Origin: DATFJZ01 sp046482845
Lineage (GTDB): Bacteria > Desulfobacterota > Desulfobacteria > Desulfobacterales > Desulfobacteraceae
Direction of reading: 5' to 3'
Length of the DNA: 6,847 nucleotides
Assembly (NCBI GenBank): GCA_046482845.1
Contig: JAWOEJ010000021.1
Location: 1 to 6,847 of the forward strand
Notes under the pieces: model-generated
Database searches by the model: none
Told to the model about the DNA's origin: nothing
The model's input: only the letters and a program-made list of their open reading frames with translations
Made by a program: the position numbers and the translations under genes
Shown here: positions 1 through 6,339 of the stretch, in pieces
Layout: every line of letters starts with the position of its first letter
Position numbering within the stretch: position 1 is the first letter of the stretch

Positions 1-1359
1 GCCTATCTTGCCAGACAGGAAGAGGAAACCGGATGGACTGTATTTTCCATTATTCTAAACACATTCAGCCTGTTTCTGATCGTTCTCATTGCCGTGGCTG
101 CATATTTTGCCCCTGAACTGACAGCTATGCTGGCACCGGGAATCGTAGACGACCCGGCTACCTTTGAAAAAGCCGTGAGAATGACACGAATCATCATGCC
201 GGCACAGTTTTTTTTCTTTACAGGCGGCCTGTTCATGGCCGTGCAGTTTGCCAAAGAACAATTTTTCATCCCTGCCCTGGCCCCGCTGTTGTACAATCTG
301 GGCATTATTCTGTTCGGGATTCTGTTAAGCCCGGCAGCAGGCATGGAGGGCTTTGCCTGGGGTGTGCTTTTCGGGGCCTTTACCGGAAATTTTCTTCTGC
401 AGTACTATGGGGCAAGAAAATCCGGCATGAAAATATCCTTTGTGATACAGCTGAACCATCCTGAGTTTCTCAAGTATCTGGTCCTGACCCTCCCGCTCAT
501 GGCGGGGCTGACCATGACATTTTCCACAGAAATCTTTCTTAAATATTTTGGCTCATTCCTGGAACAGGGAAGCATTGCCGCATTAAACTATGCGTTGCGG
601 ATCATGTTTATCCTGGTGGGACTGTTCGGCCAGGCTGTAGGCGTGGCCTCCTATCCGTTTATGGCCAGACTGGCTGCGAAAAATGATATAACGGCGCTTA
701 ATCAGCTGCTCAACCAGACCTTAAAGTATCTTCTTCTGGTGATTCCCTTTTCAGTGCTGTTCATGGTGCTGAGCCAGGAGATTGTTCTGATTCTGTTTAA
801 ACGGGGAAAATTTGACATAGAGGCCACCCTGATGACGGCCCGGATTCTGCCCTGGCTTTTGGCGGGCACCTTTGCCTTTGCCGGTCAGACAGTAGTGGTA
901 AGGGGGTTTTACGCGGTTCAGAACACTTGGTTTCCGGCCCTGTTCGGCACCGTTGCCGTGTTGTCTTCCCTGCCCCTGTTTTTTATTTTAACCCGGCTTA
1001 TGGAGGCCAGGGGGGTTGCCCTTGCCCTGTCTTTATCTGCTTTGTTTCAGACATTTTTTCTGTTTTTTCTATGGAACAGAAAAACCGGCAATAGTGAAGC
1101 CAGACAGGTCTATCTCTTTTTTTTAAAAATTGCGGGGTTAAGTTCAGGATTAGGGCTTATTCTTTTCAAGGCCGCTGAAATGCTCAGGATCTGCATAGAC
1201 CCAACCCATCCTGCAGGCGCTTTTGCCCTGTGCTTACTTGTGGGAACGATGTTTTTACTGCTTGTGGCTGGATCCGGTTATGTATTCAGAATCAATGAAA
1301 TTCTTACCCTGCTGAAAAAAATAACCCGGATACTGCTTCAAAGACAACACAGATTTTAG
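1..1359 (+). CDS. murJ: MurJ (MviN) lipid II flippase, 5' end outside window
   Basis: Integral inner-membrane transporter of the MOP superfamily that moves lipid II across the cytoplasmic membrane for peptidoglycan synthesis. The frame is open from base 1 to the TAG at 1357-1359, giving 452 residues. Family members are about 510 aa, so roughly the first 60-70 residues lie outside; the GTG at 94 is an internal valine, not the start. The protein is a series of hydrophobic helices with short charged loops. Recognisable MurJ segments are the PAQFFFFTGGLFMAVQ stretch (about residues 67-82 of the visible part) and the NYALRI...GLFGQAVGVASYPFMARLA stretch (about 196-225). The arginine near residue 200 falls where E. 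coli MurJ has its functionally important Arg270, by my own unaligned comparison. The C-terminus ends in a short basic tail. No hairpin terminator is evident just after the stop. Family assignment is strong. Confidence 0.95.
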   Translation, partial: AYLARQEEETGWTVFSIILNTFSLFLIVLIAVAAYFAPELTAMLAPGIVDDPATFEKAVRMTRIIMPAQFFFFTGGLFMAVQFAKEQFFIPALAPLLYNLGIILFGILLSPAAGMEGFAWGVLFGAFTGNFLLQYYGARKSGMKISFVIQLNHPEFLKYLVLTLPLMAGLTMTFSTEIFLKYFGSFLEQGSIAALNYALRIMFILVGLFGQAVGVASYPFMARLAAKNDITALNQLLNQTLKYLLLVIPFSVLFMVLSQEIVLILFKRGKFDIEATLMTARILPWLLAGTFAFAGQTVVVRGFYAVQNTWFPALFGTVAVLSSLPLFFILTRLMEARGVALALSLSALFQTFFLFFLWNRKTGNSEARQVYLFFLKIAGLSSGLGLILFKAAEMLRICIDPTHPAGAFALCLLVGTMFLLLVAGSGYVFRINEILTLLKKITRILLQRQHRF

Positions 1360-1514
1360 CCTGAAAAAAAATCCTCATTTACCAATGTCTTCTGAATGTT
1401 TTTTGAATCAACCACTGCAAACGGTTTCAGATGATATCCTTGAATTGGTCTGTGATGAGGCCGTCTCTCAAACAACGGGATGCAGTCATTTTATGGGATG
1501 ATTCAATAAAAAAC

Positions 1515-1544
1515 TTGACAGGTCTTATCAATGGTTAATACTAT
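1515..1544 (+). promoter_or_regulatory. Putative sigma70-type promoter of the TauE/SafE gene
   Basis: A perfect -35 hexamer TTGACA lies at 1515-1520. Two -10 candidates follow: AATACT at 1537-1542 (16-bp spacing) and TACTAT at 1539-1544 (18-bp spacing), each 4/6 to TATAAT. The surrounding DNA is AT-rich and the gene starts about 58 bp downstream. This is the only convincing promoter in the 242-bp gap (1360-1601) after murJ. I see no gene or RNA in the rest of that gap. Confidence 0.5.
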
Positions 1545-1568
1545 CACGAATAAATTATTTTACGTGAT
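1543..1568 (+). promoter_or_regulatory. Inverted repeat (possible operator) after the TauE/SafE promoter
   Basis: ATCACG at 1543-1548 and CGTGAT at 1563-1568 form a 6-bp inverted repeat with a 14-bp AT-rich spacer. It begins at the -10 region and covers the likely transcription start. Position and symmetry fit a dimeric repressor site, but the arms are short and no regulator is encoded nearby. Confidence 0.25.
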
Positions 1569-1588
1569 CATATATCTAAGTTTTTACT

Positions 1589-1594
1589 GGGAGG
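1589..1594 (+). promoter_or_regulatory. Shine-Dalgarno of the TauE/SafE gene
   Basis: GGGAGG ends 7 nt before the ATG at 1602. This strong site fixes the start codon. Confidence 0.75.
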
Positions 1595-1601
1595 ACCTGA
1601 T

Positions 1602-2549
1602 ATGTACTTTTCAACCGCAGGCATAGAAACGGCAATCTGGGTACCGCCGCTGGTGGCATTTGTGGTATCATTTTTCACCTCCATGGGCGGAATATCCGGT
1701 GCGTTTCTGCTGCTGCCGTTTCAGATGTCGGTTCTGGGCTACACCCATCCGTCGGTCAGTGCCACCAACCAGTTGTTCAACATTGTGGCTATTCCCACCG
1801 GGGTTTACCGCTACTGGCGAGAGGGCCGGATGGTATGGCCCCTGACCTGGATCGTGATTCTGGGTACGCTGCCCGGTGTGTTCATCGGCGCAATCGTTCG
1901 GGTAGCCTGGCTGCCGGATCCCCGGTTGTTCAAGCTGTTTGCCGCCGGGGTCCTGATGTATATCGGGGGTAAGATGATGCGGGACATGCTGAAGCAATCC
2001 AGCCGGAATAACAATAAAGGCTACAATGAAAAACGGTTTCAAACACTGATGAAAACCTGGCACTCTGATGACGGCCCTGAAAGCCCCTCCACAGTAGTGA
2101 CACATTTCAATATCCGGCGGCTGGGTTTTGCATTTTACGGGGAAACCTATGAAGTATCTTTTCCCGGCATTTTTTTTCTCAGTTTCATTGTGGGCATTGT
2201 CGGCGGGATTTACGGCATCGGCGGCGGGTCCATCATTGCCCCATTTTTTATCACCTTTTTCGGTCTGCCGGTATATATCGTAGCCGGGGCAGCCCTGATG
2301 GGAACCTTTGTCACGTCCATTGCCGGGGTCGCATTTTATCAGGTCATTGCCCCGTTTTATCCACATCTGTCCGTAGCACCCGACTGGCATCTGGGAATTC
2401 TGTTCGGTGCCGGGGGTATGGCCGGCATGTACCTAGGGGCCCGGTGTCAGAAATTTGTCCCGTCCAGGGCCATTAAATGGATGCTGACCGGGATAATGAT
2501 ACTGACGGCAGCCAAATATGTGCTTGAGTTTTTTGAATATGGATTGTAA
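1602..2549 (+). CDS. TauE/SafE (DUF81) family membrane permease, putative sulfite/sulfonate-type anion transporter
   Basis: A 315-aa integral membrane protein with the internal duplication typical of TauE/SafE. The first half has a glycine motif GGISGAFLLLP (residues 29-39) followed by SATNQLFNIVAIPTG; the second half has its counterpart GGIYGIGGGSIIAPF (201-215). The two membrane halves are separated by a hydrophilic segment of about 58 residues (131-188), longer than in small family members of about 250 aa. I recall such large-loop forms from sulfate reducers, but this is from memory. Family members export or import sulfite, sulfoacetate, taurine-derived sulfonates or other small anions; the substrate cannot be read from sequence. 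It has its own promoter and a strong RBS, and appears monocistronic: the next gene converges from the other strand 116 bp away. Family is secure, substrate open. Confidence 0.9.
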   Translation: MYFSTAGIETAIWVPPLVAFVVSFFTSMGGISGAFLLLPFQMSVLGYTHPSVSATNQLFNIVAIPTGVYRYWREGRMVWPLTWIVILGTLPGVFIGAIVRVAWLPDPRLFKLFAAGVLMYIGGKMMRDMLKQSSRNNNKGYNEKRFQTLMKTWHSDDGPESPSTVVTHFNIRRLGFAFYGETYEVSFPGIFFLSFIVGIVGGIYGIGGGSIIAPFFITFFGLPVYIVAGAALMGTFVTSIAGVAFYQVIAPFYPHLSVAPDWHLGILFGAGGMAGMYLGARCQKFVPSRAIKWMLTGIMILTAAKYVLEFFEYGL

Positions 2550-2578
2550 AAATCCGTAACAGGTCCAGCCAGTGATCC

Positions 2579-2590
2579 AGATCCGGATCT
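2579..2590. repeat. 12-bp perfect palindrome in the convergent intergenic gap
   Basis: AGATCCGGATCT has no loop and lies between the convergent TauE/SafE and ABC permease genes (gap 2550-2665). It is not a usable hairpin terminator and has no T-tract. It may be a protein site or chance. Nothing else in the gap looks functional. Confidence 0.3.
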
Positions 2591-2665
2591 TGAATTTTGT
2601 CCACCATTTTTTCATATGAAAGCCTTCAGTACTCAGTTATCAGCCTCCAGCAAACAATTACACCC

Positions 2666-3448
2666 TTATTCACTCCATGGCAATGTTTTCTGGAGTTTTT
2701 GAAACAGCCGGTCCAGGGTAAATCCCAGGATACCGATGGCAATGATCATGGCCATGAGTTTGTCATATTCCATGGTGTCCCGGGCATCATTGATCAGGTA
2801 TCCCAGACCGCTGGACACCCCTAAAAATTCTGCCGGGACCAGCACAATCCACGCCACTCCCAGGGCCAGCCGCAGGCTGGTGATCATATGGGGCACAGAA
2901 GCGGGAATGACGATGGTCCGGATGAGCTGATAGCTGCCGGCTCCCTGATTCATGGCCATTTTTATCCACTGGGGATTGATATTGCGCACCCCTATGGCCG
3001 TGTTCAGTATGACAGGACAGATGGTGGCCATTACAATCAAAAAATAAACCGCTGATTCAAAGCTGGCAAACAACAGCAGGGCAATGGGCATCCAGGACAA
3101 GGGACTGATCATGCGCACAAACTGAATAGCGGAATAAGACAATCCCTGGACCCTGGGATAAAATCCCACCACAATACCCAGGGGAATGCCAAGAAATGCT
3201 GCCAGGGAAATGCCCACCACGATCCGGCGCAGACTGGTGAATACCGACAGCCAGAACCGTTCATCTGTAAATGCCGAAATCAGGGCTTTAAAGGTGGGAC
3301 CGGGCAGAAATCCCTGGAAATGGCTGAACTGGGGCCGGGAAAAAATAAAATAAGATACCAGTACCCAGGCAGCCGCAAAAAGGGCAAGTCCTGTCAGTTC
3401 ATAGCGAAAACCGGATTTGCGGGACATGAAAAACACATTCAGTCCCAT
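2666..3448 (-). CDS. ABC transporter permease, NitT/TauT (SsuC/NrtB/TauC-like) family
   Basis: Inner-membrane permease subunit of an importer for nitrate, sulfonate, bicarbonate or a related small anion. I chose the ATG at 3448-3446 (260 aa): it lies 28 nt after the SBP stop (3477-3479) and has a weak AGG upstream. The frame stays open to a GTG at 3493, but that would overlap the SBP tail; the ATG at 3427 is an alternative. A first helix lies near residues 18-36. The core carries FVRMISPLSWMPIALLLFA, matching the NrtB-like 'SPLAW.P' segment, and then the EAA loop AMNQGAGSYQLIRTIVIPA, where the ATPase docks, followed by SLRLALGVAWIVLVPAEFLG. Length is normal for the family and the gene looks intact. 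Its expected partners are both broken on this side (ATPase stub, SBP tail), so activity needs subunits encoded elsewhere. Its first 52 codons lie in the 231-bp repeat. Confidence 0.9.
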   Translation of the reverse strand: MGLNVFFMSRKSGFRYELTGLALFAAAWVLVSYFIFSRPQFSHFQGFLPGPTFKALISAFTDERFWLSVFTSLRRIVVGISLAAFLGIPLGIVVGFYPRVQGLSYSAIQFVRMISPLSWMPIALLLFASFESAVYFLIVMATICPVILNTAIGVRNINPQWIKMAMNQGAGSYQLIRTIVIPASVPHMITSLRLALGVAWIVLVPAEFLGVSSGLGYLINDARDTMEYDKLMAMIIAIGILGFTLDRLFQKLQKTLPWSE

Positions 3449-3521
3449 TTGCCTGGGGGTATGGTATCTGTGGCGGTCAGATGAGTTCAACACTTTCCTC
3501 TCTTGTATAGGGGAAGTCCAT
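3291..3521. repeat. 231-bp direct repeat, left copy
   Basis: Matches 6467-6697 at 226 of 231 positions with no gaps (offset exactly 3,176 bp). Differences in left-copy coordinates are 3344, 3356, 3374, 3434 and 3468. The unit contains the last 14 codons and stop of the SBP gene, a 28-nt spacer and the first 52 codons of the permease. Left of 3291 this copy continues into the full permease; right of 3521 it switches to the truncated ATPase. There are no terminal inverted repeats or target-site duplications, so it is not an IS. Confidence 0.97.
3477..3521 (-). pseudogene. Last 14 codons of an ABC substrate-binding-protein gene (deletion remnant)
   Basis: The reading MDFPYTREESVELI plus TGA is identical in DNA to the end of the SBP reading frame in the right repeat copy. 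There it is the tail of a longer frame that enters from the window edge. Here everything upstream is replaced by the ATPase 5' part. The assignment as a gene tail rests on that comparison; alone it would not be recognisable. Confidence 0.65.
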
Positions 3522-3702
3522 TGGTGGGCTGTTCAAGACCGGCCATAAGGTTGAGCAAAGTGGTTTTGCCGCACCCGGATTCTCCCAGAATGATAACAAA
3601 ATCACCCGGTGAAATGGCAAAGGAAATATCCTTTAAAACCACATGCCCAGGTTTTTTGTCATACAAATAAGTCTTGGTTATCTTTTCAATATCAATCTGC
3701 AA
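3487..3702 (-). pseudogene. Truncated ABC transporter ATP-binding protein (N-terminal ~61 residues)
   Basis: The reading frame gives 71 aa from a TTG at 3702. Residues 1-61 are a normal NitT/TauT ATPase start, ending in Walker A GESGCGKT (40-47) and LMAGLEQPTNG. The Q-loop, LSGGQ signature, Walker B and H-loop are all absent, where a full subunit is about 250 aa. From about residue 62 the frame runs into the SBP tail in the wrong phase (LPLYKRGKC) and stops. It therefore cannot hydrolyse ATP. No ATG is available in frame before the TAG at 3775-3777, and only a weak AGAAG-type RBS precedes the TTG, so the 5' side may also be a recombination junction. The implied ancestral order is ATPase, SBP, permease. 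Confidence 0.9.
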
Positions 3703-3774
3703 TGCTTTCTTCTCATTCTGTATGGTCGCGAACCACCAGCAATAGCCTGGTCCACTCGACCATCTGGTTAACGC

Positions 3775-4149
3775 CTAAAGCCCTCCCCTTTCTAAGTACT
3801 TGTGAAGTTTCCTGCATGTGCTGTCAAAGGACCTTTCTTCGGCCTCACTATCCAAATGCCGGCAATAAGGGCCGCCATCTGGTCCAACCACTTGCCTGAG
3901 TGTCTTGGAGGCAGGGGTGTGATACTCCACATAAAGACTAACATCTCGAATAATCTCTCCTCCAAGGAGCCAGAGATTTGTCAAATGCCGTCTGATCGTT
4001 TTCTTCGCAAGACCACTCTCTGCAAGAGATTCGGCGAATGGCCGCATTTCTTCAAGTAGTTGCTTTCCGTAATCTAAATCTTCCTTGGTTCCCATCCAAC
4101 GCTTAGGCCATTCCGGGAAATCAGGACACATGTCAATCAATTTGCTCAT
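3775..4149 (-). CDS. Conserved-looking protein of unknown function, 124 aa
   Basis: Complete frame from ATG 4149 to TAG 3775. It is soluble, with no signal peptide or membrane helix. Visible features are an aromatic, proline-rich N-terminus (CPDFPEWPKRWMG, about residues 8-20), a helical middle with the basic motif SGLAKKTIRRHLTNLWLLGG (about 45-64), and a C-terminal part with VGPDGGPYCRHL, then SFDSTCRKLHKYL. The KKTIRRHLTNLW segment resembles a short helix-turn-helix or core-binding-like helix pair, but I cannot name a family. The well-formed motifs and long open frame argue for a real gene. The RBS is weak (GGGAG about 13 nt upstream). It sits between the ATPase stub and a toxin-antitoxin pair, within the segment bounded by the 231-bp repeats, which suggests acquired cargo. 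Confidence 0.7.
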   Translation of the reverse strand: MSKLIDMCPDFPEWPKRWMGTKEDLDYGKQLLEEMRPFAESLAESGLAKKTIRRHLTNLWLLGGEIIRDVSLYVEYHTPASKTLRQVVGPDGGPYCRHLDSEAEERSFDSTCRKLHKYLERGGL

Positions 4150-4165
4150 TGCTACTGAATACTCC

Positions 4166-4223
4166 CGCCAACGGTTTAATCACCGGCCCGGCTTTTTGGG
4201 TCCGGTGAATTTTCAGGTTGGCG
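4166..4223. repeat. 58-bp imperfect palindrome between the unknown gene and the toxin gene
   Basis: Outer arms CGCCAAC (4166-4172) and GTTGGCG (4217-4223) and inner arms TCACCGG (4180-4186) and CCGGTGA (4202-4208) are each perfect 7-bp complements. They are separated by unpaired 7-8-nt stretches, with an inner CCC/GGG extension and a T-rich loop. It occupies nearly all of the 74-bp gap between two minus-strand genes. It could fold at the end of the toxin transcript, though no U-tract follows on the minus strand, or be a protein or recombination site. The outer arms recall integron attC R boxes but do not match GTTRRRY. Confidence 0.6.
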
Positions 4224-4514
4224 TTAAGGTGCTGGTTCTTTTGGAATCTGTGCGCCATGCCACACCGCAACAATCCATACGACATCGTCTTTGATTTTAT
4301 AAAAAAATCGGTACGGCGATATGATTAATTCTCGGTAGGGGAGTTCTGGAAATTCAGGTATAATTCTCCCGGATTCAGGAAAATCCTCAAGCTTTCGAAG
4401 TATCTTTTCAGCCCGATTACGAAAATTGATAGCCGCTGAAGGTTTATCCTTTCGAATGTATGATAGCCCAGAAAGGAATTGATTTTTGGCAGAAGGTGTA
4501 AATTTTACCTTCAC
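4224..4514 (-). CDS. ParE/RelE-family toxin of a type II toxin-antitoxin system
   Basis: A 96-aa basic protein of the RelE/ParE superfamily, whose members cleave ribosome-bound mRNA or poison gyrase. Family features are the N-terminal strand MKVKFTPSAKNQF, the helix FRNRAEKILRKLEDFPESGR, and the C-terminal strands PYRFFYKIKDDVVWIVAVWHG, where the 'YR.FY.i.dd.v.i.aVwHG' pattern is typical. The start is GTG at 4514-4512, sharing the 4-nt overlap GTGA with the antitoxin stop, so translation is probably coupled. Length and motifs are complete. ParE-like (gyrase) or RelE-like (mRNase) action cannot be separated by eye. Confidence 0.88.
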   Translation of the reverse strand: MKVKFTPSAKNQFLSGLSYIRKDKPSAAINFRNRAEKILRKLEDFPESGRIIPEFPELPYRELIISPYRFFYKIKDDVVWIVAVWHGAQIPKEPAP

Positions 4515-4792
4515 GAAGACTCCTTGGCTAAAATGGCATCGGCTTCAGCGAGAACTGTATCTAAATCATACCCTATATCCGTTTCGATTTCCCTGTCCCC
4601 CTTAGCCAAAAGGCGCAACAGCTCTTTCTCGTGTTCAGATTCCTCATAGGCATCAACGCCAATTATTACTGCTGTTGCCCGGCCCCTTTGTGTAATTATC
4701 AGAGGATCTTTGCTGTTTCGTAATTGTTTCAGCAGCTTTGCAGCATCTTGCCTCAAATCGCTCACTGGAATTATATTTGATAGCTTGCCCAT
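4511..4792 (-). CDS. Phd/YefM-family antitoxin
   Basis: A 93-aa partner of the downstream toxin. The N-terminal Phd/YefM DNA-binding fold is shown by IIPVSDLRQDAAKLLKQL, then DPLIITQRGRATAVIIGVDAYE, the usual 'p.iITqrGra.aViv....ye' core. The C-terminus is acidic and helical (about residues 53-93), as expected for the toxin-neutralising part. ATG at 4792-4790 has a very strong SD (AAGGAGG, reverse complement of 4799-4805) 6 nt upstream. Antitoxin-first order with a 4-nt overlap is the usual layout. Autoregulation by this protein is expected from the family. Confidence 0.9.
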   Translation of the reverse strand: MGKLSNIIPVSDLRQDAAKLLKQLRNSKDPLIITQRGRATAVIIGVDAYEESEHEKELLRLLAKGDREIETDIGYDLDTVLAEADAILAKESS

Positions 4793-4795
4793 ATT

Positions 4796-4822
4796 GTACC
4801 TCCTTTGGTACTTCTACATGTA
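4796..4822 (-). promoter_or_regulatory. Inverted repeat over the antitoxin RBS and adjacent 8-bp palindrome (possible operator)
   Basis: GTACC (4796-4800) and GGTAC (4807-4811) flank the SD sequence as a 5-bp inverted repeat with a 6-nt loop. A perfect palindrome TACATGTA follows at 4815-4822. Either may be the autoregulatory site of the Phd/YefM protein, or the first may form a weak mRNA hairpin hiding the SD. No clear -35/-10 pair was recognised. Confidence 0.35.
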
Positions 4823-4840
4823 TCACCAAAAAGCCCACAA

Positions 4841-4858
4841 AGCAAGCGAAAGCAAGCG
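4841..4858. repeat. Short tandem direct repeat, AGCAAGCG twice
   Basis: AGCAAGCG at 4841-4848 and 4851-4858 (10-bp period, about one helical turn) lies between the radical SAM stop and the antitoxin gene. It also creates the palindrome AAGCGCTT (4854-4861) over the stop codon. It could be a binding site upstream of the TA promoter or chance. Confidence 0.3.
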
Positions 4859-4859
4859 C

Positions 4860-6149
4860 TTAAATGAATTGAGTGATTTGATTTGGATATTTGTCCATCC
4901 ATTTTTCCACTGCAGGCTTAAGGGTATCTTTTATCCCCGGTTCAACATAAAACTTTGGGAAAAGAAGGTCATCATCAGGCGCGATTATCCCCTGCCTGAC
5001 TGCTGTTTTCGCCAACTCAGTTCCCGGATAGATTCTGATCCCACAGGTGACTTTCATTTTGTCAAGATCCAGACGTTCGGCAAATTCAAAATTCTCTTTT
5101 ATGGTATCCCAAGTCTCACCTGGGACGCCGAGCAGCAGAAAACCCATCTGTCCAATCTTGTATTTTTTTAATGCCTGTGACACTTGTCTGACGTCCTCGG
5201 GGCTGAATCGCTTATTTAAATTCTTCAGATTATCCGCAGCCCCGCTCTCAAACCCGAGGCTGACTTCCGTGCATCCGGATTCGGCCATCAGCTTTGCCAG
5301 TTCATCATCCAGTTTCCAGGGGTATATGATACAACGCCATGAGATATCTATGCTTTTTTCAAGAATCAGACGGCACAGCGATTTTGCATATGATACCGGC
5401 ATATTGAAAATATTATCGACAAAGAAAAAATTATGAAACCCGGCCTTTTGATATTCTGATAACATGTCCACTGCGACGGCCAGGTCTCTTTTTCTGATTA
5501 TCTTTCCTTCTATTGCTGATGTGGAGCAATAGCTGCAGTTCATCGGACAGCCCCTCCGTATCTGAAAAGGCATCCAAAGATTTTCTGCGCCGCTGTCAAA
5601 GGGGGAAGAAAGGTGGACCCTGGGAAGCGGCAAATCATCATCCGGCATTAGTAAATGGGGCTCAGAGTATCGGGCCGGTGTCTTACCCGGCTGGTACACA
5701 CGGGGAATCCGGGCAGGATCCCCTCCCGTTTCTATCTGCTCAAGCAGATTAACAAAGGCGCTTTCTCCCTGGCCGCAGATCCCGAAATCCGCACCAAGAT
5801 ATGACAAAGCGGCTTCAGGAAAAATGCTGTATCCTGCTCCGCCGATAACAATGGGTGAATCCGTCTCCTTTTTGCAGACATCAATTAGAGATCTGACCGG
5901 CCCAAGCATAAATTTAGGTGATTCCATCGCTTGATCATCGATATTTCTAACGGAAATCCCAATCACATCAGGGGCAAACGCCTGAATAGACCGCTCTGCC
6001 GCTGCCAACAGTTCTTCGGGGTCCATGATATTGATCATTTGTATTGAATGCCCTGCATTCTCTGCCGCCCTTGCAATAAAGGCGAGTCCCAGGGGCAGGA
6101 CAGGCATATTCACGGTTTCAGTGTTTGCGGAGATCAAAAGAACTTTCAT
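4860..6149 (-). CDS. B12-binding-domain radical SAM enzyme (class B-like), substrate unknown
   Basis: 429 aa from ATG 6149; an in-frame TTG at 6161 (433 aa) is less likely because the AAAGGA element abuts it. Residue numbers here count from the TTG. The N-terminal ~150 residues form a cobalamin-binding-like Rossmann domain: KVLLISANTE, the PLGLAFIARAAENAGH helix, PDVIGISV, IVIGGAGYSIFPE and GADFGICGQGE. The radical SAM core follows with CxxxCxxC at Cys205, Cys209 and Cys212 (RRGCPMNCSYCS), then EVSLGFESG (SAM-binding GxE-like region) and GFLLLGVPGET. I see no DxHxxG motif, so any cobalamin would bind without that histidine ligand. Family members methylate or rearrange lipids, tetrapyrroles, hopanoids, antibiotics or phosphonates; no partner gene here indicates the substrate. 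The short C-terminus adds no recognisable domain. Confidence 0.88.
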   Translation of the reverse strand: MKVLLISANTETVNMPVLPLGLAFIARAAENAGHSIQMINIMDPEELLAAAERSIQAFAPDVIGISVRNIDDQAMESPKFMLGPVRSLIDVCKKETDSPIVIGGAGYSIFPEAALSYLGADFGICGQGESAFVNLLEQIETGGDPARIPRVYQPGKTPARYSEPHLLMPDDDLPLPRVHLSSPFDSGAENLWMPFQIRRGCPMNCSYCSTSAIEGKIIRKRDLAVAVDMLSEYQKAGFHNFFFVDNIFNMPVSYAKSLCRLILEKSIDISWRCIIYPWKLDDELAKLMAESGCTEVSLGFESGAADNLKNLNKRFSPEDVRQVSQALKKYKIGQMGFLLLGVPGETWDTIKENFEFAERLDLDKMKVTCGIRIYPGTELAKTAVRQGIIAPDDDLLFPKFYVEPGIKDTLKPAVEKWMDKYPNQITQFI

Positions 6150-6270
6150 CAGCTGACTCAATCCTTTTTTGAACTTTTTTCCAGGAATCTGTGATTAAAA
6201 AATTTCTGTCTATCTCGTGGTTGTAACGCCTTCTCCCCAGACCAGAACTTCAAGCATTCTCCTCCGCCAA

Positions 6271-6295
6271 CGTCAAGAACGCGTTCGTCAAGAAC
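6271..6295. repeat. 10-bp direct repeat with 15-bp period
   Basis: CGTCAAGAAC occurs at 6271-6280 and 6286-6295. It lies inside the degenerate 3' end of the chimeric ORF and may be a small slippage duplication. Confidence 0.4.
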
Positions 6296-6339
6296 CTTTC
6301 TGTCGTCAGTGGAAAAAGAAAAAAGGGAAACGTCCATGT

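Noticed and set aside
1668..2390. 240-aa minus-strand open frame opposite the TauE/SafE gene
   Set aside because: It lies wholly opposite a well-supported permease gene, has low-complexity, Gly/Pro/His-rich composition and shows no domain.
2550..2615. Minus-strand stretch after the ABC permease that reads MVDKIQDPDLDHWLDLL, an amphipathic helix-like peptide
   Set aside because: The frame runs on into the antisense of the TauE/SafE gene and has no RBS. It may be a remnant, but it is too short to support.
3449..3493. N-terminally extended permease from the GTG at 3493
   Set aside because: The extension overlaps the SBP tail and would be unusual for the family; one repeat difference (3468) would be non-silent only if this were coding.
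3713..3817. Minus-strand 34-codon frame (ATG at 3817, TGA at 3713-3715) overlapping the end of the unknown gene and ending 10 nt before the ATPase stub
   Set aside because: It has a protein-like stretch (VEWTRLLLVVRDHTE) and may be a frameshifted gene tail, but it is short, lacks an RBS and matches no family I know.
6149..6161. TTG at 6161 as the radical SAM start
   Set aside because: The only SD-like AAAGGA touches this TTG directly, whereas the ATG at 6149 begins the standard MKVLLIS strand.
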